From Lepus europaeus (lineage: Eukaryota > Chordata > Mammalia > Lagomorpha > Leporidae), in assembly GCF_033115175.1 (NCBI RefSeq), contig NC_084835.1:55924948-55988947 (forward strand): DNA of 64,000 bases. Direction: 5' to 3'. The notes beneath the pieces were generated by a model. That model was not told the origin of the DNA and did not search any database. It was given only the letters and a program-made list of their open reading frames with translations. Made by a program: the position numbers and the translations under genes. Below are positions 53,974 to 64,000 of the stretch, one piece after another (position 1 is the stretch's first letter; every line of letters begins with the position of its first letter).

Positions 53974-54689
53974 AGTTGTATACATTTGTTTCAGCAGTTG
54001 CTACTGCTGCTCAACTTACCAGTGATATATCAAAATACAGATCTGAGAAGAGAAAGGTGAATGCAGCTTAATTCAGGCTAACATTTTTGTTAAGTAGGGT
54101 TTTGTTCTTTTTTTTTTTTTTAATATATTCTAGAATTCAAGGAAAATTGTGATCCTTCTTGCTAGAAAAATGCACATACTTGGACTGGTTGAAAATTTGA
54201 CGTGCAGTTTCAAGGAGCTGAGAAGACCCTCCTGTGGACTTCTAACCAGGAATCCTGTAGTTTATTTTGTTGCTGTATGCTTGTGTTATATTTTACTAGT
54301 GAAAGCACAGGGTACTAGTTTTTGGTCAGTAGAAACCATGTCATCCACCCTGATAATTACAGTAAAAGTAGGTCACAAACCGGGAAAGTTAGTCATGGAA
54401 AGCAAGTCAGGAAGAATTTGTACTTAGTATTTTCCTGTGACTCTAGAACATCTGTTCCTCCGTTCTACAAGTATATACTGATCTCCAGTGGCATGCCAGC
54501 TTTCGCTCTGGACTCTGGGGATTCTGCAGAATGCCACTGACAGGACTCCTGCTCCTGAGTCTGTCACATCGTAGGAGTTGTTCTCTTGAGGACTTCATTG
54601 CAATTCTGTATTTTCATTTGTTCACTCATAAACAGGTCTGATGTATGCCAGTATTAGGCCTTGAGGATTCCTGACTAAAGATAGAGTTC
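53974..54689. other. Unique intronic sequence
   Basis: About 700 bases without a recognised repeat or exon; a 92-codon open frame (54149-54427) has no family features. Confidence 0.5.
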
Positions 54690-55011
54690 TGGGACCGGCA
54701 CTGTGTGGCTCAATTGGTTAATCCTCTGCCTGCGGCGCTGGCATCCCATATGGGCACCGGGTTCTAGTCCCAGTTGCTCTTCTTCCAGTCCAGCTCTCTG
54801 CTGTGGCCCGGGAGGGCAGTGGAGGATGGCCCAAGTGCTTGGGCTCCTGCACCCGCATGGGAGACCAGGAGGAAGCACCTGGCTCCTGATTTCGGGTTGG
54901 CGTAGCTCTGGCCATGGCCATTTGGGGAGTGAACCAACAGGAGGAAGACCTTTCTCTGTCTCTCTCACTGTCTAACTTTATCTGTCAAAAAAAAAAAAAA
55001 AAAAAAAAAAG
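54690..55011 (+). mobile_element. CSINE, young type with target duplication
   Basis: Plus-strand copy with an A25 tail; AGAGTTCT occurs on both sides. Confidence 0.95.
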
Positions 55012-55631
55012 AGTTCTTCCCTCAGAGATCCAGCCTAGTGGAGAGTAGTACATAGGTAAGCAAATTAAAAGGTTTTGATAAATGAAAGCTGTTTTAAGCA
55101 TAGGGTGCCATGGAAGTAGGTACCTAGGAATCACGTATTTCCCAGAAGGGTACACCTGGGCATTCTGGTGAAATTTCCTGGAGGAAGGAGGGCTTTACCT
55201 AAGTCTTCAAGGAGCGGTTGGTCTGGTGAAGAGGCAAGGCTGGGGTGTGGGATGGGAGAGTTAGTTTTCCAGGGAAGGAAGTGCACACAAGGCACAATGT
55301 AGAATACTGAGAGCTACCAACAGAATAGTCTTGTGCCCTGTTTGCTGTGAAGTTGAGGGGCTGGAAGATAAGCAGGACCTAGAATCCAGGCCCTTGTGGC
55401 TCAGACAGAGGAATCTGAGGTAGTTAATAGGGACTCACTGAGGAATTTCAAGACTAGAGGTAATGTGATTATATTGGCTTTTTAGTAGGATTGTTCTAGA
55501 GCGTTGGATAGGGCTGTGTGTAGGCAGGGAGGTAATCTGCTGGAATGAACCTAGAGAGATGATAAGCTCCTGAATTTAGGCAGTGGCAGGGAGAATGGAG
55601 GGGAAGTACAGATTTAAAATGTTACAGAAAT

Positions 55632-55945
55632 AGATTTTTTTAAAAGATTTATTTATTTACTTGAGAGGCAGAGTTACAGAGAGGGAGTGACAGAGAGAGA
55701 GGTCTTCCATCCGCTGGTTCACTCCCCAGATGGCTGCAACGGCTGGAACTGAGTTGATTCAAAGCCAGGAGCTTCTTCCAGGTCTCCCACATGGGTGTGG
55801 GGGCCCAAGCAGTCTTCTACTGCTTTCCCAGGCCATCAGTGGGGAGCTGGATTGGAAGTGGAGCAACTGGGACTCAAACTGGCGCCCATATGGGATGCTG
55901 GCGCTGCAGGCAGATGCTTAACCTGCTGTGCTACAGTGCTGGCCC
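55632..55945 (-). mobile_element. CSINE, older type
   Basis: Minus-strand copy ending GTGCTACAGTGCTGGCCC. Confidence 0.93.
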
Positions 55946-56227
55946 TGATGTGTTTGGTTTTGAAACTGCAATTCAGTTTGAGATACTTGTGAGACATTGA
56001 AATTGAAATAGTTGAATATACATTTGGAGTTTAAGAGAGAGGTCTGAGCTGTTAAATATAATTGTGGAAATCATAAGCATGCTGTTGACATTTGAAGTCT
56101 TAGATAGCAGTAAGGTGTCTGCTTCCGGGAAGATACTAGAGGGTTTGGAAATGCTAGAGGTAACAGCACTTAGGAGGACAGGTAGGGAAAGAGGAGCTTA
56201 TAAAACAGAACAGAGAGGAATAGCCAT

Positions 56228-56248
56228 GGGTGGGGGTGGGGGTGGGGT
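56228..56248 (+). repeat. Short (GGGTGG)n run
   Basis: GTGGGGGTGGGGGTGGGGTC, guanine-rich on the plus strand with several G4-G5 tracts; could form a quadruplex in the nascent transcript. Confidence 0.6.
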
Positions 56249-56539
56249 CGTCAGCAGAGCCTGGAACTTCACCAGGGATAAATAATATCAAGACTGAAAG
56301 GATCCATTGAATCGAAGTCAGAAAACCAGCCTTCAAGAGAGCAGTTATAGTGGATTACAGAAGAGAGATGCTCAGAGTTGAGAAGACAGGTGGGGTGGAG
56401 TGTGAACAAGCAAGTGTGAACCACTCTTGTGAGGAGCCCAACATAAAAGGAAGGAGTGGGAAAGAAGTAGCTGAAATGAAGCCTGACACAAAGACCACAT
56501 GTGCTGCCTATCGCTTTCCAACCCTTTCCCGTATGTTCG

Positions 56540-56790
56540 ATTCATGAAATTGTGCCTTGCCTGTTCTCTCCCCTTAGGGCCTTTATAAGTGTTGTTCCTT
56601 TTGCCTTGGCACTTACCCCATTTTTCTTTCTCCTCTTGCTTTACGACCTCTTACTCATCTCTGAAGTCTCACTTCCTTGGGGTTGGGAGGTCCTTCCCAA
56701 ACTGCCCCTGCTGGCTCTGAGCCCCTGTTACATCTATAGCATTCCACGACTTCCCCTTTCATTGGATGAATTGGATATAATTCAGCAGCA
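56540..56790 (+). repeat. L2-like LINE 3' fragment
   Basis: GTTGTTCCTTTTGCCTTGGC, ATCTCTGAAGTCTCACTTCC and AGGTCCTTCCCAAACTGCCC follow an L2 3'-end order. The long open frame across it (56501-56935) is therefore not called coding. Confidence 0.55.
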
Positions 56791-57791
56791 GATTATTTCA
56801 GGAACACAAATTGCATTAAGAAAACTGCTATTGAAAGCTTCACTGCTTGAGTATGGAAAAAATGTTCCGCTTTGTTTATCAACAATGGGTGATATTTGTG
56901 ATGATGTTTGTGAAGAGTTGTGCTTTTTTTGGTAGTACTAATGGGACTAGGCAAAGAAAAGCTTCTCTCTTGAGCAAAAACTAGACACAACTAAGAGCTC
57001 AGTGATATGAGAACTTTTGCATTATATCTTACTGAAATTTTTGGAGGAAAAATACATTGAATATTTTGAGTCTAAAACTGGCCTCTTAGTCCTTTTATCC
57101 CCTTCGCACAGTTGTTTTATAGCCTGATTTCAGGTAACAGGAGGTTTCTCAGCAACAAGTTCTTGGGTTGGAGCAGAGCAGACTCTGTTAGTCCCAGTGG
57201 ATCTTCTCTGCCTTGTCAGAACTTTAGGAAGATAGTGCCAGTAAGCACTTGGTAAGTATTTGTTGAATGAATGACTTCTTAGGAGAAAAGTGCAACGTGA
57301 TAGGTTTATGTGATTGTGGAGATAAGCCACGAGAGAGAAGGTAGATGTTGAATAAATGTGTAGAAAGGGTGATTTTTGGAGCCAGAAACCTCAAAAATCA
57401 GTAGCTGATAGAATCAAGAACCCATTGTGGAAGACTTGGCCTTGAAAGGGTATACTTGGCAGAAGTGAGATTTCTCGAAAATTTGTTCTGTTTGACAAAG
57501 TGATAACATTATATAGTCTGAAGTTAATTCTGTCTTTTTGAGCAGTATTCATGATTGCTTTCCTGCCTGTCCTTTAGTCACTGGTGATTGCTGACTGAAT
57601 CAGGCTGGGGCATGAGATGGGCAGAGGAAAGGGATAGAGTTTAGTAAGCTTTTCAGGGAAAGGAGTGAAACTAGGGAAATAGCAAAAGCTGAATCAGAAT
57701 GTTTCTAGTAAGTGATGGTTCAGAAAGAATGTGGCTGATTTATTAGGGTTTATGAACCATGGAACTCTTAACTGACTAATTATTTTTCTTT
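56791..57791. other. Unique intronic sequence
   Basis: About 1 kb; TAAGTATTTGTTGAATGAAT near 57252-57271 resembles a further L2/MIR end. Nothing else recognised. Confidence 0.45.
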
Positions 57792-57804
57792 TTTTAAAAT
57801 TTTC

Positions 57805-57844
57805 ATTTATTTATTTATTTATTTATTTTTTGACAGGCAGAGTG

Positions 57845-57877
<33 letters not shown>

Positions 57878-58180
57878 GTCTTCCTTTTCCGTTGGTTCAC
57901 CTCCCCCCCCCCCCCCCCCAATGGCCACTGCGGCCGGCACGCTATGGCTGGCGCACCGCGCTGATCCGAAGGCAGGAGCCAGGTGCTTCTCCTGGTCTCC
58001 CATGCGGGTGCAGGGCCCAAGGACCTGGGCCATCCTCCACTGCACTCCTGGGCCATAGCAAAGAGCTGGCCTGGAAGAGGGGCAACCAGGACAGAATCCA
58101 GTGCCCCGACTGGGGCTAGAACCCAGGGTGCTGGCACCACAGGCAGAGGATTAGCCTATTGAGCTACGGCGGCACCGGCT
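57805..58180 (-). mobile_element. CSINE, young type with C17 tract
   Basis: Minus-strand copy. CTAATTATTTTTC flanks it. The usual CACCCTCCAATGG is replaced by a run of 17 C (57903-57919). Confidence 0.94.
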
Positions 58181-58288
58181 AATTATTTTTCCTAATTAGA
58201 CATTTGTAGTTCAATTATTATCAGCAGATTTTACAATTTGTAAGTTAATTTTTAGAATTCAGATATAGTGAACTCAGTTCTTTTATTA

Positions 58289-58972
58289 CAGGTTGAACAT
58301 TACTAATCTGAAAATGCAAAATCTGAAACTTTTTGAGCACTGACATGATACCATATGATGCCACAGTAGAAAATTCTTTTTTTTTTTTTTAAATTTTTTT
58401 TTTTTTTTAATTTTTGACAGGCAGAGTGGACAGTGAGAGAGAGACAGAGAGAAAGGTCTTCCTTTGCCGTTGGTTCACCCTCCAATGGCTGCCGTGGCCG
58501 GCGCACTGTAGCCGGTGCAACACGCTGTAGCCGGTGCAACATGCTGATCCAAAGGCAGGAGCCAGGTACTTACCCTGGTCTCCCATGGGGCGCAGGGCCC
58601 AAGGACTTGGGCCATCCTCCACTGCACTCCCTGGCCACAGCAGAGAGCTGGCCTGGAAGAGGGGCAACCGGGACAGAATCCTGTGCCCCGACCGGGACTA
58701 GAACCTGGTGTGCCGGTGCCGCTAGGCAAAGGATTAGCCTGTTTAGCCACGACGCCGGCTCAAAGTAGAAAATTCTTGACCTCTGATGAGTGGCATTCAA
58801 AATCCAGGCACCCTAAAAAGTATTGTTTAAAATTACCTCTGGCTTTATCCATGTTTTATGAAATGTAAATGAATTTTATGTTTAGATTTGGGTTCTACAT
58901 GCAAAAATGCAAAAAATTCAAAATCTGAAACAATTCTGGTCCCTGCAATTTTGGATAAGGGATGCTCAACTG
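58289..58972 (+). mobile_element. Tigger-type (Tc1/mariner) DNA transposon remnant, split by a CSINE
   Basis: Ends CAGGTTGAACATTACTAATC and GGATAAGGGATGCTCAACTG are imperfect inverted repeats, and a TA dinucleotide lies outside each (58287-58288 and 58973-58974), the target duplication of this superfamily. About 300 bases remain once the CSINE (58377-58760) is removed, so it is nonautonomous. Confidence 0.75.
58377..58760 (-). mobile_element. CSINE, young type, inside the Tigger element
   Basis: Minus-strand copy with AGTAGAAAATTCTT on both sides. It has two T-runs and an internal 20-base duplication (GTAGCCGGTGCAACA(C/T)GCT twice, near 58507-58547). Confidence 0.94.
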
Positions 58973-58979
58973 TACTTGC

Positions 58980-59303
58980 AGGGGCCGGCGCTGTGGTGTA
59001 GCAGGTAAAGCCGCTGCCTGCAGTGTTGGCATTCCATGTGGGTGCTGGTTTGAGTTCTGGCTGCTCTACTTCCAATCCAGCTCTCTTCTTTGGCCTGGGA
59101 AGGCATTAGTAGATGGCCCAGGTCCTTGGGCCCCTGCACCCGCTTGGGAGACCTGGAAGAAGCTCCTAGCTCCTGGCTTCAGATTGGCCTAGCTCCAGCC
59201 GTTGCAGCCATCTGGGGAGTGAACCAGCGAATGGAAGACCTCTCTCTGTCTCTGCCTCTGCCTCTCTGTAACTCTGCTTTTTAAATGAATAAATAAATCT
59301 GGA
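58980..59303 (+). mobile_element. CSINE with perfect target duplication
   Basis: Plus-strand copy flanked by AACTGTACTTGCAGG left (about 58968-58982) and right of the A-rich end; it landed at the edge of the Tigger element. Confidence 0.95.
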
Positions 59304-59367
59304 AAAAAAGAAAAAACTGTACTTGCAGGATGCTCCAGTGTGACAGGTAAATCAAAACTATTTTACT

Positions 59368-59682
59368 TGGCACCAGCATTGTGGCATAGTGGGGGTTAAG
59401 CTGCCACTTGTGATGCCAGCATCCTATGTGGGTTCCTGTTTGAGTCCCATCTGCTCCACTCTGATCCAGCTCCCTGCTAGTGCGCCTGGAAAAGCAGCAG
59501 ATAGGCCATGTACTCAGACCCCTGCCACCCATGTGGGAGACTTGGATGAAGCTTCTGGCTTTGTTCTGGCCCAGCCCTGTCCATTGCAGCCATCTGGGGA
59601 GTGAACCAACAGATGGAAGATCTCTCTCTCCCTCCCTCTCAATGTAACTCTGCCTTTCAAATAAAATAAATTTTTTTTTTAA
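59368..59682 (+). mobile_element. CSINE, older type
   Basis: Plus-strand copy ending TTTCAAATAAAATAAATTTT. Confidence 0.9.
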
Positions 59683-59880
59683 AGTGTACAAAACACTTTC
59701 CCTACCTTCTAGTTAAACATTCTTCTACCTGTTGTCTAACCTTAGTGCTTGCTGCCTTTATGTGGTTACATAGGAGTCTTCACATGTATAGGATATAGTC
59801 TGTGTATACCTTATCTGCCTGGGAAACATCTTTAAGACCAGACTCTAGGCTCTTTAGATAAAGCTATGTGCTCTTTCTGT

Positions 59881-60188
59881 TTTTAAAGATTAATTTATTT
59901 GAAAGGCAGAAATACACAGAGAAGTAGAGAGAGAGAGAGAGAGAGAGGTATCTTTCATCCTCTGGTTCACTCCCTATATGACCCTAATGGGAAGCCAGGA
60001 GCTGGGAGCCTCTTCCAGGTCTCCCATGTGGGTGGCAGGTGCCCAAAGACCTGGCCTATCTTCTGCTGCCTTCCCAAGCACATCAGCAGGGGACTGGATC
60101 AGAAGTAGAGCAACTGGGACTTCAACTGGCATGCGTTTGGAATACTGGGACTTCAGGCAGTGGCTTAACCTTCTGTGCCATGGCCCTT
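59881..60188 (-). mobile_element. CSINE, older type
   Basis: Minus-strand copy ending TGTGCCATGGCCC. Confidence 0.9.
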
Positions 60189-60686
60189 AGATTGTTTTAT
60201 AGTTCTTTGTCCAGCTCCTTGAGGGTGGCCTTGTTTTCCTTTGTTCCCCCATCTACCTATTTGGGCCTGAAACATGTTGTGTGCTTGTTAAGTAAGCACT
60301 AAACATTTCTTCTGTTTTCAAATGTCAGCACCTTGGTTTACTCCAAACCTTTCATTTACAGCTGACACTTGTCTAATATATGGCTGTGACATACAGTGTT
60401 TCAATATCCAGTAGTGACCCAAATGCAGTTCTCTGATTCTTGTTTCAGCACTGCCCTAATTTACTACTATGTCTGTCTATGTTTCTTTACTTTTATGATC
60501 TATTAGAGATAATTCTCAGTGAGGGAACAAGTTTTAATTTTAATTGTTAGGAGGGAGTAGAATATGTTATAGGTAGGATCATTTGGGGACTTGAGGCTAT
60601 TAAAACAGTATCTGAGATCATGGATAAGACTTCAGGAGAGGTTTGCAAACTTCTTGAAACTGCATGTGTGGATTCAGGTATTAGTT
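60189..60686. other. Unique intronic sequence
   Basis: About 500 bases; nothing recognised. Confidence 0.5.
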
Positions 60687-61019
60687 TTTTTTTTTTTTTT
60701 TTTTTTTTGACAGGTAAAGTTATAGACAGTGAGAGAGAGACAGAGAGAAAGGTCTTCCTCCCGTTGGTTCACTCCCCTAATGGCTGCTACGGCCAGCACT
60801 GCACCGATCCGAAGCCAGGAGCCGGGTGCTTCCTCCCAGTCTCCCATGCAGGTGCAGGGACCTAAGCACTTGGCCATCCTCCATTGCCTTCCCGGGCCAC
60901 AGCAGAGAGCTGGACTGGAAGAGGAGCAACTGGGACTAGCACCTGGCGCCCCAAAAGGGACTAGAACCCGGGTGCCGGCGCTGCAGGTGGAGGATTAGCC
61001 AAGTGAGCCACAGCACTGG
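60687..61019 (-). mobile_element. CSINE, young type
   Basis: Minus-strand copy with a T-run of about 23 (60687-60709). Confidence 0.93.
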
Positions 61020-61032
61020 CAGTTTTTCGTTT

Positions 61033-61322
61033 TTTAAAAAAAATATATTTATTTTTTTATTTGAAATAGTTAGAGAGTGAGTGAGATCTTCATCCTCTGG
61101 TTCACTTCCCATACGGCTGCAATGGGAAGCCAGGAGCCAGGAGCTTTTTCTGGGTCTCCCACAGGGGTACGGGGGCCCAAGCACTTGGGCCATCTTCTGC
61201 TTTCCTAGCATTTTAGCAGGGAGCTGGATTGCAAGTGGAGTAGCCAGAACTTGGAAAAAGTGCCCATATCAGATGCTGGCGCTGTGGGCGGTGGCTTTAT
61301 AAGCTATACCACAGCACTGGCC
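61033..61322 (-). mobile_element. CSINE, older type
   Basis: Minus-strand copy ending CCACAGCACTGGCC. Confidence 0.9.
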
Positions 61323-61838
61323 TTCAAGTATTTAGTTTATAGGTGATTCCATGGCTTTGTCAGTTTTCGTCATTAATCTGCAACTTCCTAAAAGATAAGA
61401 ATCACTACTTCAAAAGTAAGCAGCCTCTGGAAGTGTGTGCCAATAAAGAGTATATACCTAGAGATTTTGTTGTTTTGCTTCTATAATCTATGTCTTGTAG
61501 ATTACTGATACCTATAATTAGGGAAATCCAGGTAGTTGGGTTTGTCCCCAACCTTTTCTGGGTTTCTTGATTTTAATGAGAATCTTAAAAAACTTTTGGT
61601 TTTGTCTTGTCTCAGATCATTACTCTCCAGAGAATTCCTGATTCCTGGTTGTACAGTTCTGTTACTGTGCTCAATTCCTTCTCCTTATTTTCTTCTTTTT
61701 TGGTCCTCAGAGTAGTCTGGGTAAGCCCTAGATATGGCAGGTTAAGTTTAGGTACACAAAATTAAAATTCACATAACTGTGCTTTTCATTTTCTCAAATA
61801 AGTGTGTGTGTGTGTGTGTATATACACATGATTTGTTT
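61323..61838. other. Unique intronic sequence
   Basis: About 500 bases with (TG)n at 61802-61819; no exon recognised. Confidence 0.5.
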
Positions 61839-61856
61839 CCCTGGGGAGTTCTTAAT

Positions 61857-62163
61857 AATAAATTGATAGAGAGAGAGACAGAGAGGAAGGTCTTCCTTTC
61901 TGCCGTTGGTTCACCCTCCAATGGCCGCTACGGCCGGCGCATCTCACTGATCCGAAGCCAGGAGCCAGGTGCTTCTCCTGGTCTCCCATGCGGGTGCAGG
62001 GCCCAAGGACTTGGGCCATCCTCCACTGCACTCCTGGGCCATAACAGAGAGCTGGGCTAGAAGAGGGGCCACCAGGATAGAATCCGACGCCCCAACCAGG
62101 CCTAGAACCCAGTGTGCTGGCGCTGCAAGACGGAGGATTAGCCTGTGAAGCCATGGCGCCGGC
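61857..62163 (-). mobile_element. CSINE, young type lacking its T-run
   Basis: Minus-strand copy with CCTGGGGAGTTCTTAAT on both sides, but the inverted tail is only AATAAATTGATAGAG instead of a long T-run. Confidence 0.93.
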
Positions 62164-62409
62164 CCCCTGGGGAGTTCTTAATCTAGGTTTTGTATGCCCT
62201 TCCCTTCCTTTTAGTTCCACCTCATATTCCATTAAAGTTGATATTTTTGGAAAGCTGTTGGAGTCAGAATATTTAAACAAACTAATAAATTATAACTTGA
62301 TAATATGCACCCTTACCTTGGATAATAATGATTAGTATATAAAATTATAGTCAAATTTGAAGACATAGCAACTGATGACTGAGGAAGAGATACAGTTCAA
62401 CAGCCTAAT

Positions 62410-62737
62410 TTTTTTTAAAAGATTTATTTATTTATTTTAAAGTTGAAAGTCAGAGTTACACAGAGAGAGAAGAGGCAGAGAGAGAGAGAGAGAGGTCTTC
62501 CATCCAATGGTTCACTCCCCAGTTGGCTGCAACGGCCGGAGCTGTGCCGATCTGAAGCCAGGAGTTAGGAGCTTCTGAGACTCCCATGAGAGTGCAGTGG
62601 CCCAAGGACTTGGGCCATCTTCTACTGCTTTCCCAGGCCATAGCAAAGAGCTGGATTGGAAGTGGAACAGCCAGATCTCGAACTGGCACCCATATGGGAG
62701 GCCAGGGTGTTAACCCGTTGTGCCACAGCGCCGGCCC
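62410..62737 (-). mobile_element. CSINE, older type
   Basis: Minus-strand copy; AACAGCCTAATTTTT and AACAACCTAATTTTT flank it. Confidence 0.94.
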
Positions 62738-62799
62738 CTCAACAACCTAATTTTTAAGAATATAAATTCTACTCTCCTGAGTAGAATACTAAATTTTTC

Positions 62800-63134
62800 T
62801 TTTTTTTTTTTTAAGATTTATTTGTTTTATTTGAAAGACAGAGTTACAGAAAGGGAGAGTTACAGAAATGGAAAGACAGAGATCTTCTGTTCAGTTATTC
62901 ACTGGTTCACTCCCAAGTGGCTGTAACAGCCAGACTGAAGCTAGGAGCCTGAAACACCATCCAGGTCTCCAAAATTGGTGTCGGGAGTCCAAGCTCTTGG
63001 GCCGTTTTGCTGCTTTCCCAGGCACATTAACAGTGAGTTGGATGGGAAGTGGAGCAGCCAGGACTTGAACAGCCACTCATGGGATCCTGGTATTCTAGGT
63101 GGCAGCTTAACCTGTGACACCACAAATGGCAGCC
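62800..63134 (-). mobile_element. CSINE, older type
   Basis: Minus-strand copy ending CACCACAAATGGCAGCCC. Confidence 0.88.
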
Positions 63135-63149
63135 CTTTCTGTTATATTC

Positions 63150-63413
63150 TTTTTTTTTTTTTTTCTTTTTTCAATTTGAAAGGTACAGTTACAGATAGGG
63201 AGAGAGATCTTTCATCCACTGGTTCACTCTCCAAATGGCCACAATGTTCTGGAGGTTCTTCCAGTCTCCCATCTGGATGCAGGGGCCCAAGTACTTTCAA
63301 GCACATTAGCATGGAGCAGGATTTTAAATGGAACAGCTGGTTTTTGAACTGGTGCTCATGGGGTACCAGTGTCATAGGTGGCAGATTTACCTGCGTCACC
63401 ACAATGCCAGTCC
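63150..63413 (-). mobile_element. CSINE with target duplication
   Basis: Minus-strand shortened copy; TTTCTGTTATATTCTT lies on both sides (about 63135-63150 and 63416-63431). Confidence 0.9.
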
Positions 63414-63555
63414 TGTTTCTGTTATATTCTTAACTTAATGATAGCTGTAGTTGAAATAAGTGTTAAGATTGAGTATAATATTTTTAAAAGCTATATGCTA
63501 ATTTAACATTTATTTAGGCCTGTATCTTACTCAGGTGTGCATGGGTTTGTGTCTA

Positions 63556-63770
63556 GGCTCCTCTTTTGGTTCCGTTTCCCTGCTAAATCACACCCTGAGA
63601 GGCAGCAAGTGATGGCTCACACATTTGGGTTCCTGCCTCCCTAGTGGGAGACCTGGATTGAGTTTTGGGTCATGGCTCAGATCTGGGCTACGCCACTCTG
63701 GCAGCCATTTGGGGACTAAACTGACAGATACAGGAGAACTTGCTCTCTGCTTCTCAAAGAAATAATTAAA
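63556..63770 (+). mobile_element. CSINE, old subtype, 5'-truncated
   Basis: Plus-strand partial copy ending CTTCTCAAAGAAATAATT. Confidence 0.75.
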
Positions 63771-63820
63771 AATATTTTTAAGGGGGAGGCAGGCATTTGG
63801 GTACAAGATTAAGACATAGC

Positions 63821-64000
63821 TTGAGGACCAGCACTATGGTGTAATAGGCTAGACTTCTGCCTGCAGCGCTAATATCCCATATGAGCTCCAGTTCTAGTCC
63901 TGGCTGCTCTTCTGATATAGCTCTTTGCTGTGGCCTAGAAAAGCAGTAGAAGATGGCCCCAGTGCTTTGATCCCTGTTCCTGTATAGGAGACCTGGAGGA
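63821..64000 (+). mobile_element. CSINE, cut by the window end
   Basis: Plus-strand head and body from GAGGACCAGCACTATGGTGT; the 3' part lies beyond the window. Confidence 0.9.

Larger units (their letters stand above)
55020..56500 (+). repeat. Old LINE-like dispersed repeat
   Basis: Purine-rich sequence (GGAATTTCAAGACTAGAGGT; TGTGATTATATTGGCTTTTT) of the kind left by ancient mammalian LINEs, interrupted by the CSINE at 55632. Family unresolved. Confidence 0.35.
51454..64000 (+). other. PTPN2: PTPN2 intron 1 (5' part)
   Basis: Starts with the donor GTGAGTTGCG. Exon 2, expected to continue with the EIRNESHDYPHR region, was not found up to 64000. The intron is long in other mammals too. Confidence 0.85.

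Noticed and set aside
56501..56935. 144-codon ORF with hydrophobic segments in PTPN2 intron 1
   Set aside because: Overlaps an L2-like LINE fragment; the hydrophobicity comes from pyrimidine-rich DNA.
51454..64000. PTPN2 exon 2
   Set aside because: Looked for the continuation of the phosphatase N-terminus with splice sites in all plus frames; nothing matched, so it is placed beyond the window.

Overview
This is a mammalian nuclear genome window, almost certainly from a lagomorph (rabbit or hare). The sign is roughly 75 tRNA-headed C repeats (CSINEs), on both strands, which are specific to lagomorphs. They occur in an older form ending in (AAATAAATAA)nTCTT and a younger GC-rich form with the B box GGTTCTAGTCC and a plain poly-A tail. 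There are no rRNA genes, CRISPR arrays or bacterial-type operons.

The only host coding sequence recognised is exon 1 of PTPN2 (T-cell protein tyrosine phosphatase), plus strand, 51385-51453. It lies in a CpG island (about 50.98-52.26 kb) with GC boxes, a palindromic NRF1 site and a CRE-like site. Everything right of 51453 is read as PTPN2 intron 1; exon 2 was not found. Everything left of about 50.9 kb is read as intergenic DNA upstream of PTPN2. In human and mouse the next gene on that side is SEH1L, which is not seen here.

Layout: 1-23.6 kb is SINE-dense intergenic DNA with MIR, MER5-like, MaLR and older LINE-like relics and a solo LTR (18898-19509, 5-bp target duplication). 23.7-31.3 kb is a nested block. 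A plus-strand class III (ERV-L-like) pol relic carries an LTR-like insert at 24.8-25.1 kb. It is also split by a minus-strand CSINE, which is itself split by a young, internally deleted gammaretrovirus-like provirus (25751-29996, minus strand) with 4-bp target duplications. The provirus has nearly identical LTRs, a perfect tRNA-Ile primer binding site, a gag with a hydrophobic N-terminal extension, and a gag-integrase deletion junction. Protease, RT and RNase H are missing, and only a possible stub of env remains. 31.3-33.2 kb is repeat-poor. 33.2-50.2 kb is SINE/MaLR/L1 DNA with another LTR (48354-48892) about 3 kb upstream of PTPN2. 51.4-64 kb is intron with many SINEs, an L2 relic and a Tigger-type DNA transposon with TA duplications.

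The most notable items are the proviral nest, the proviral leader ORF, the 13-bp U3 repeat array that differs between the two LTRs (6 versus 13 units), and the PTPN2 promoter, where an upstream ATG lies inside the NRF1 site. Family names come from recognition of consensus features by eye; no database search was run, and SINE edges are generally good to about 5-10 bases.
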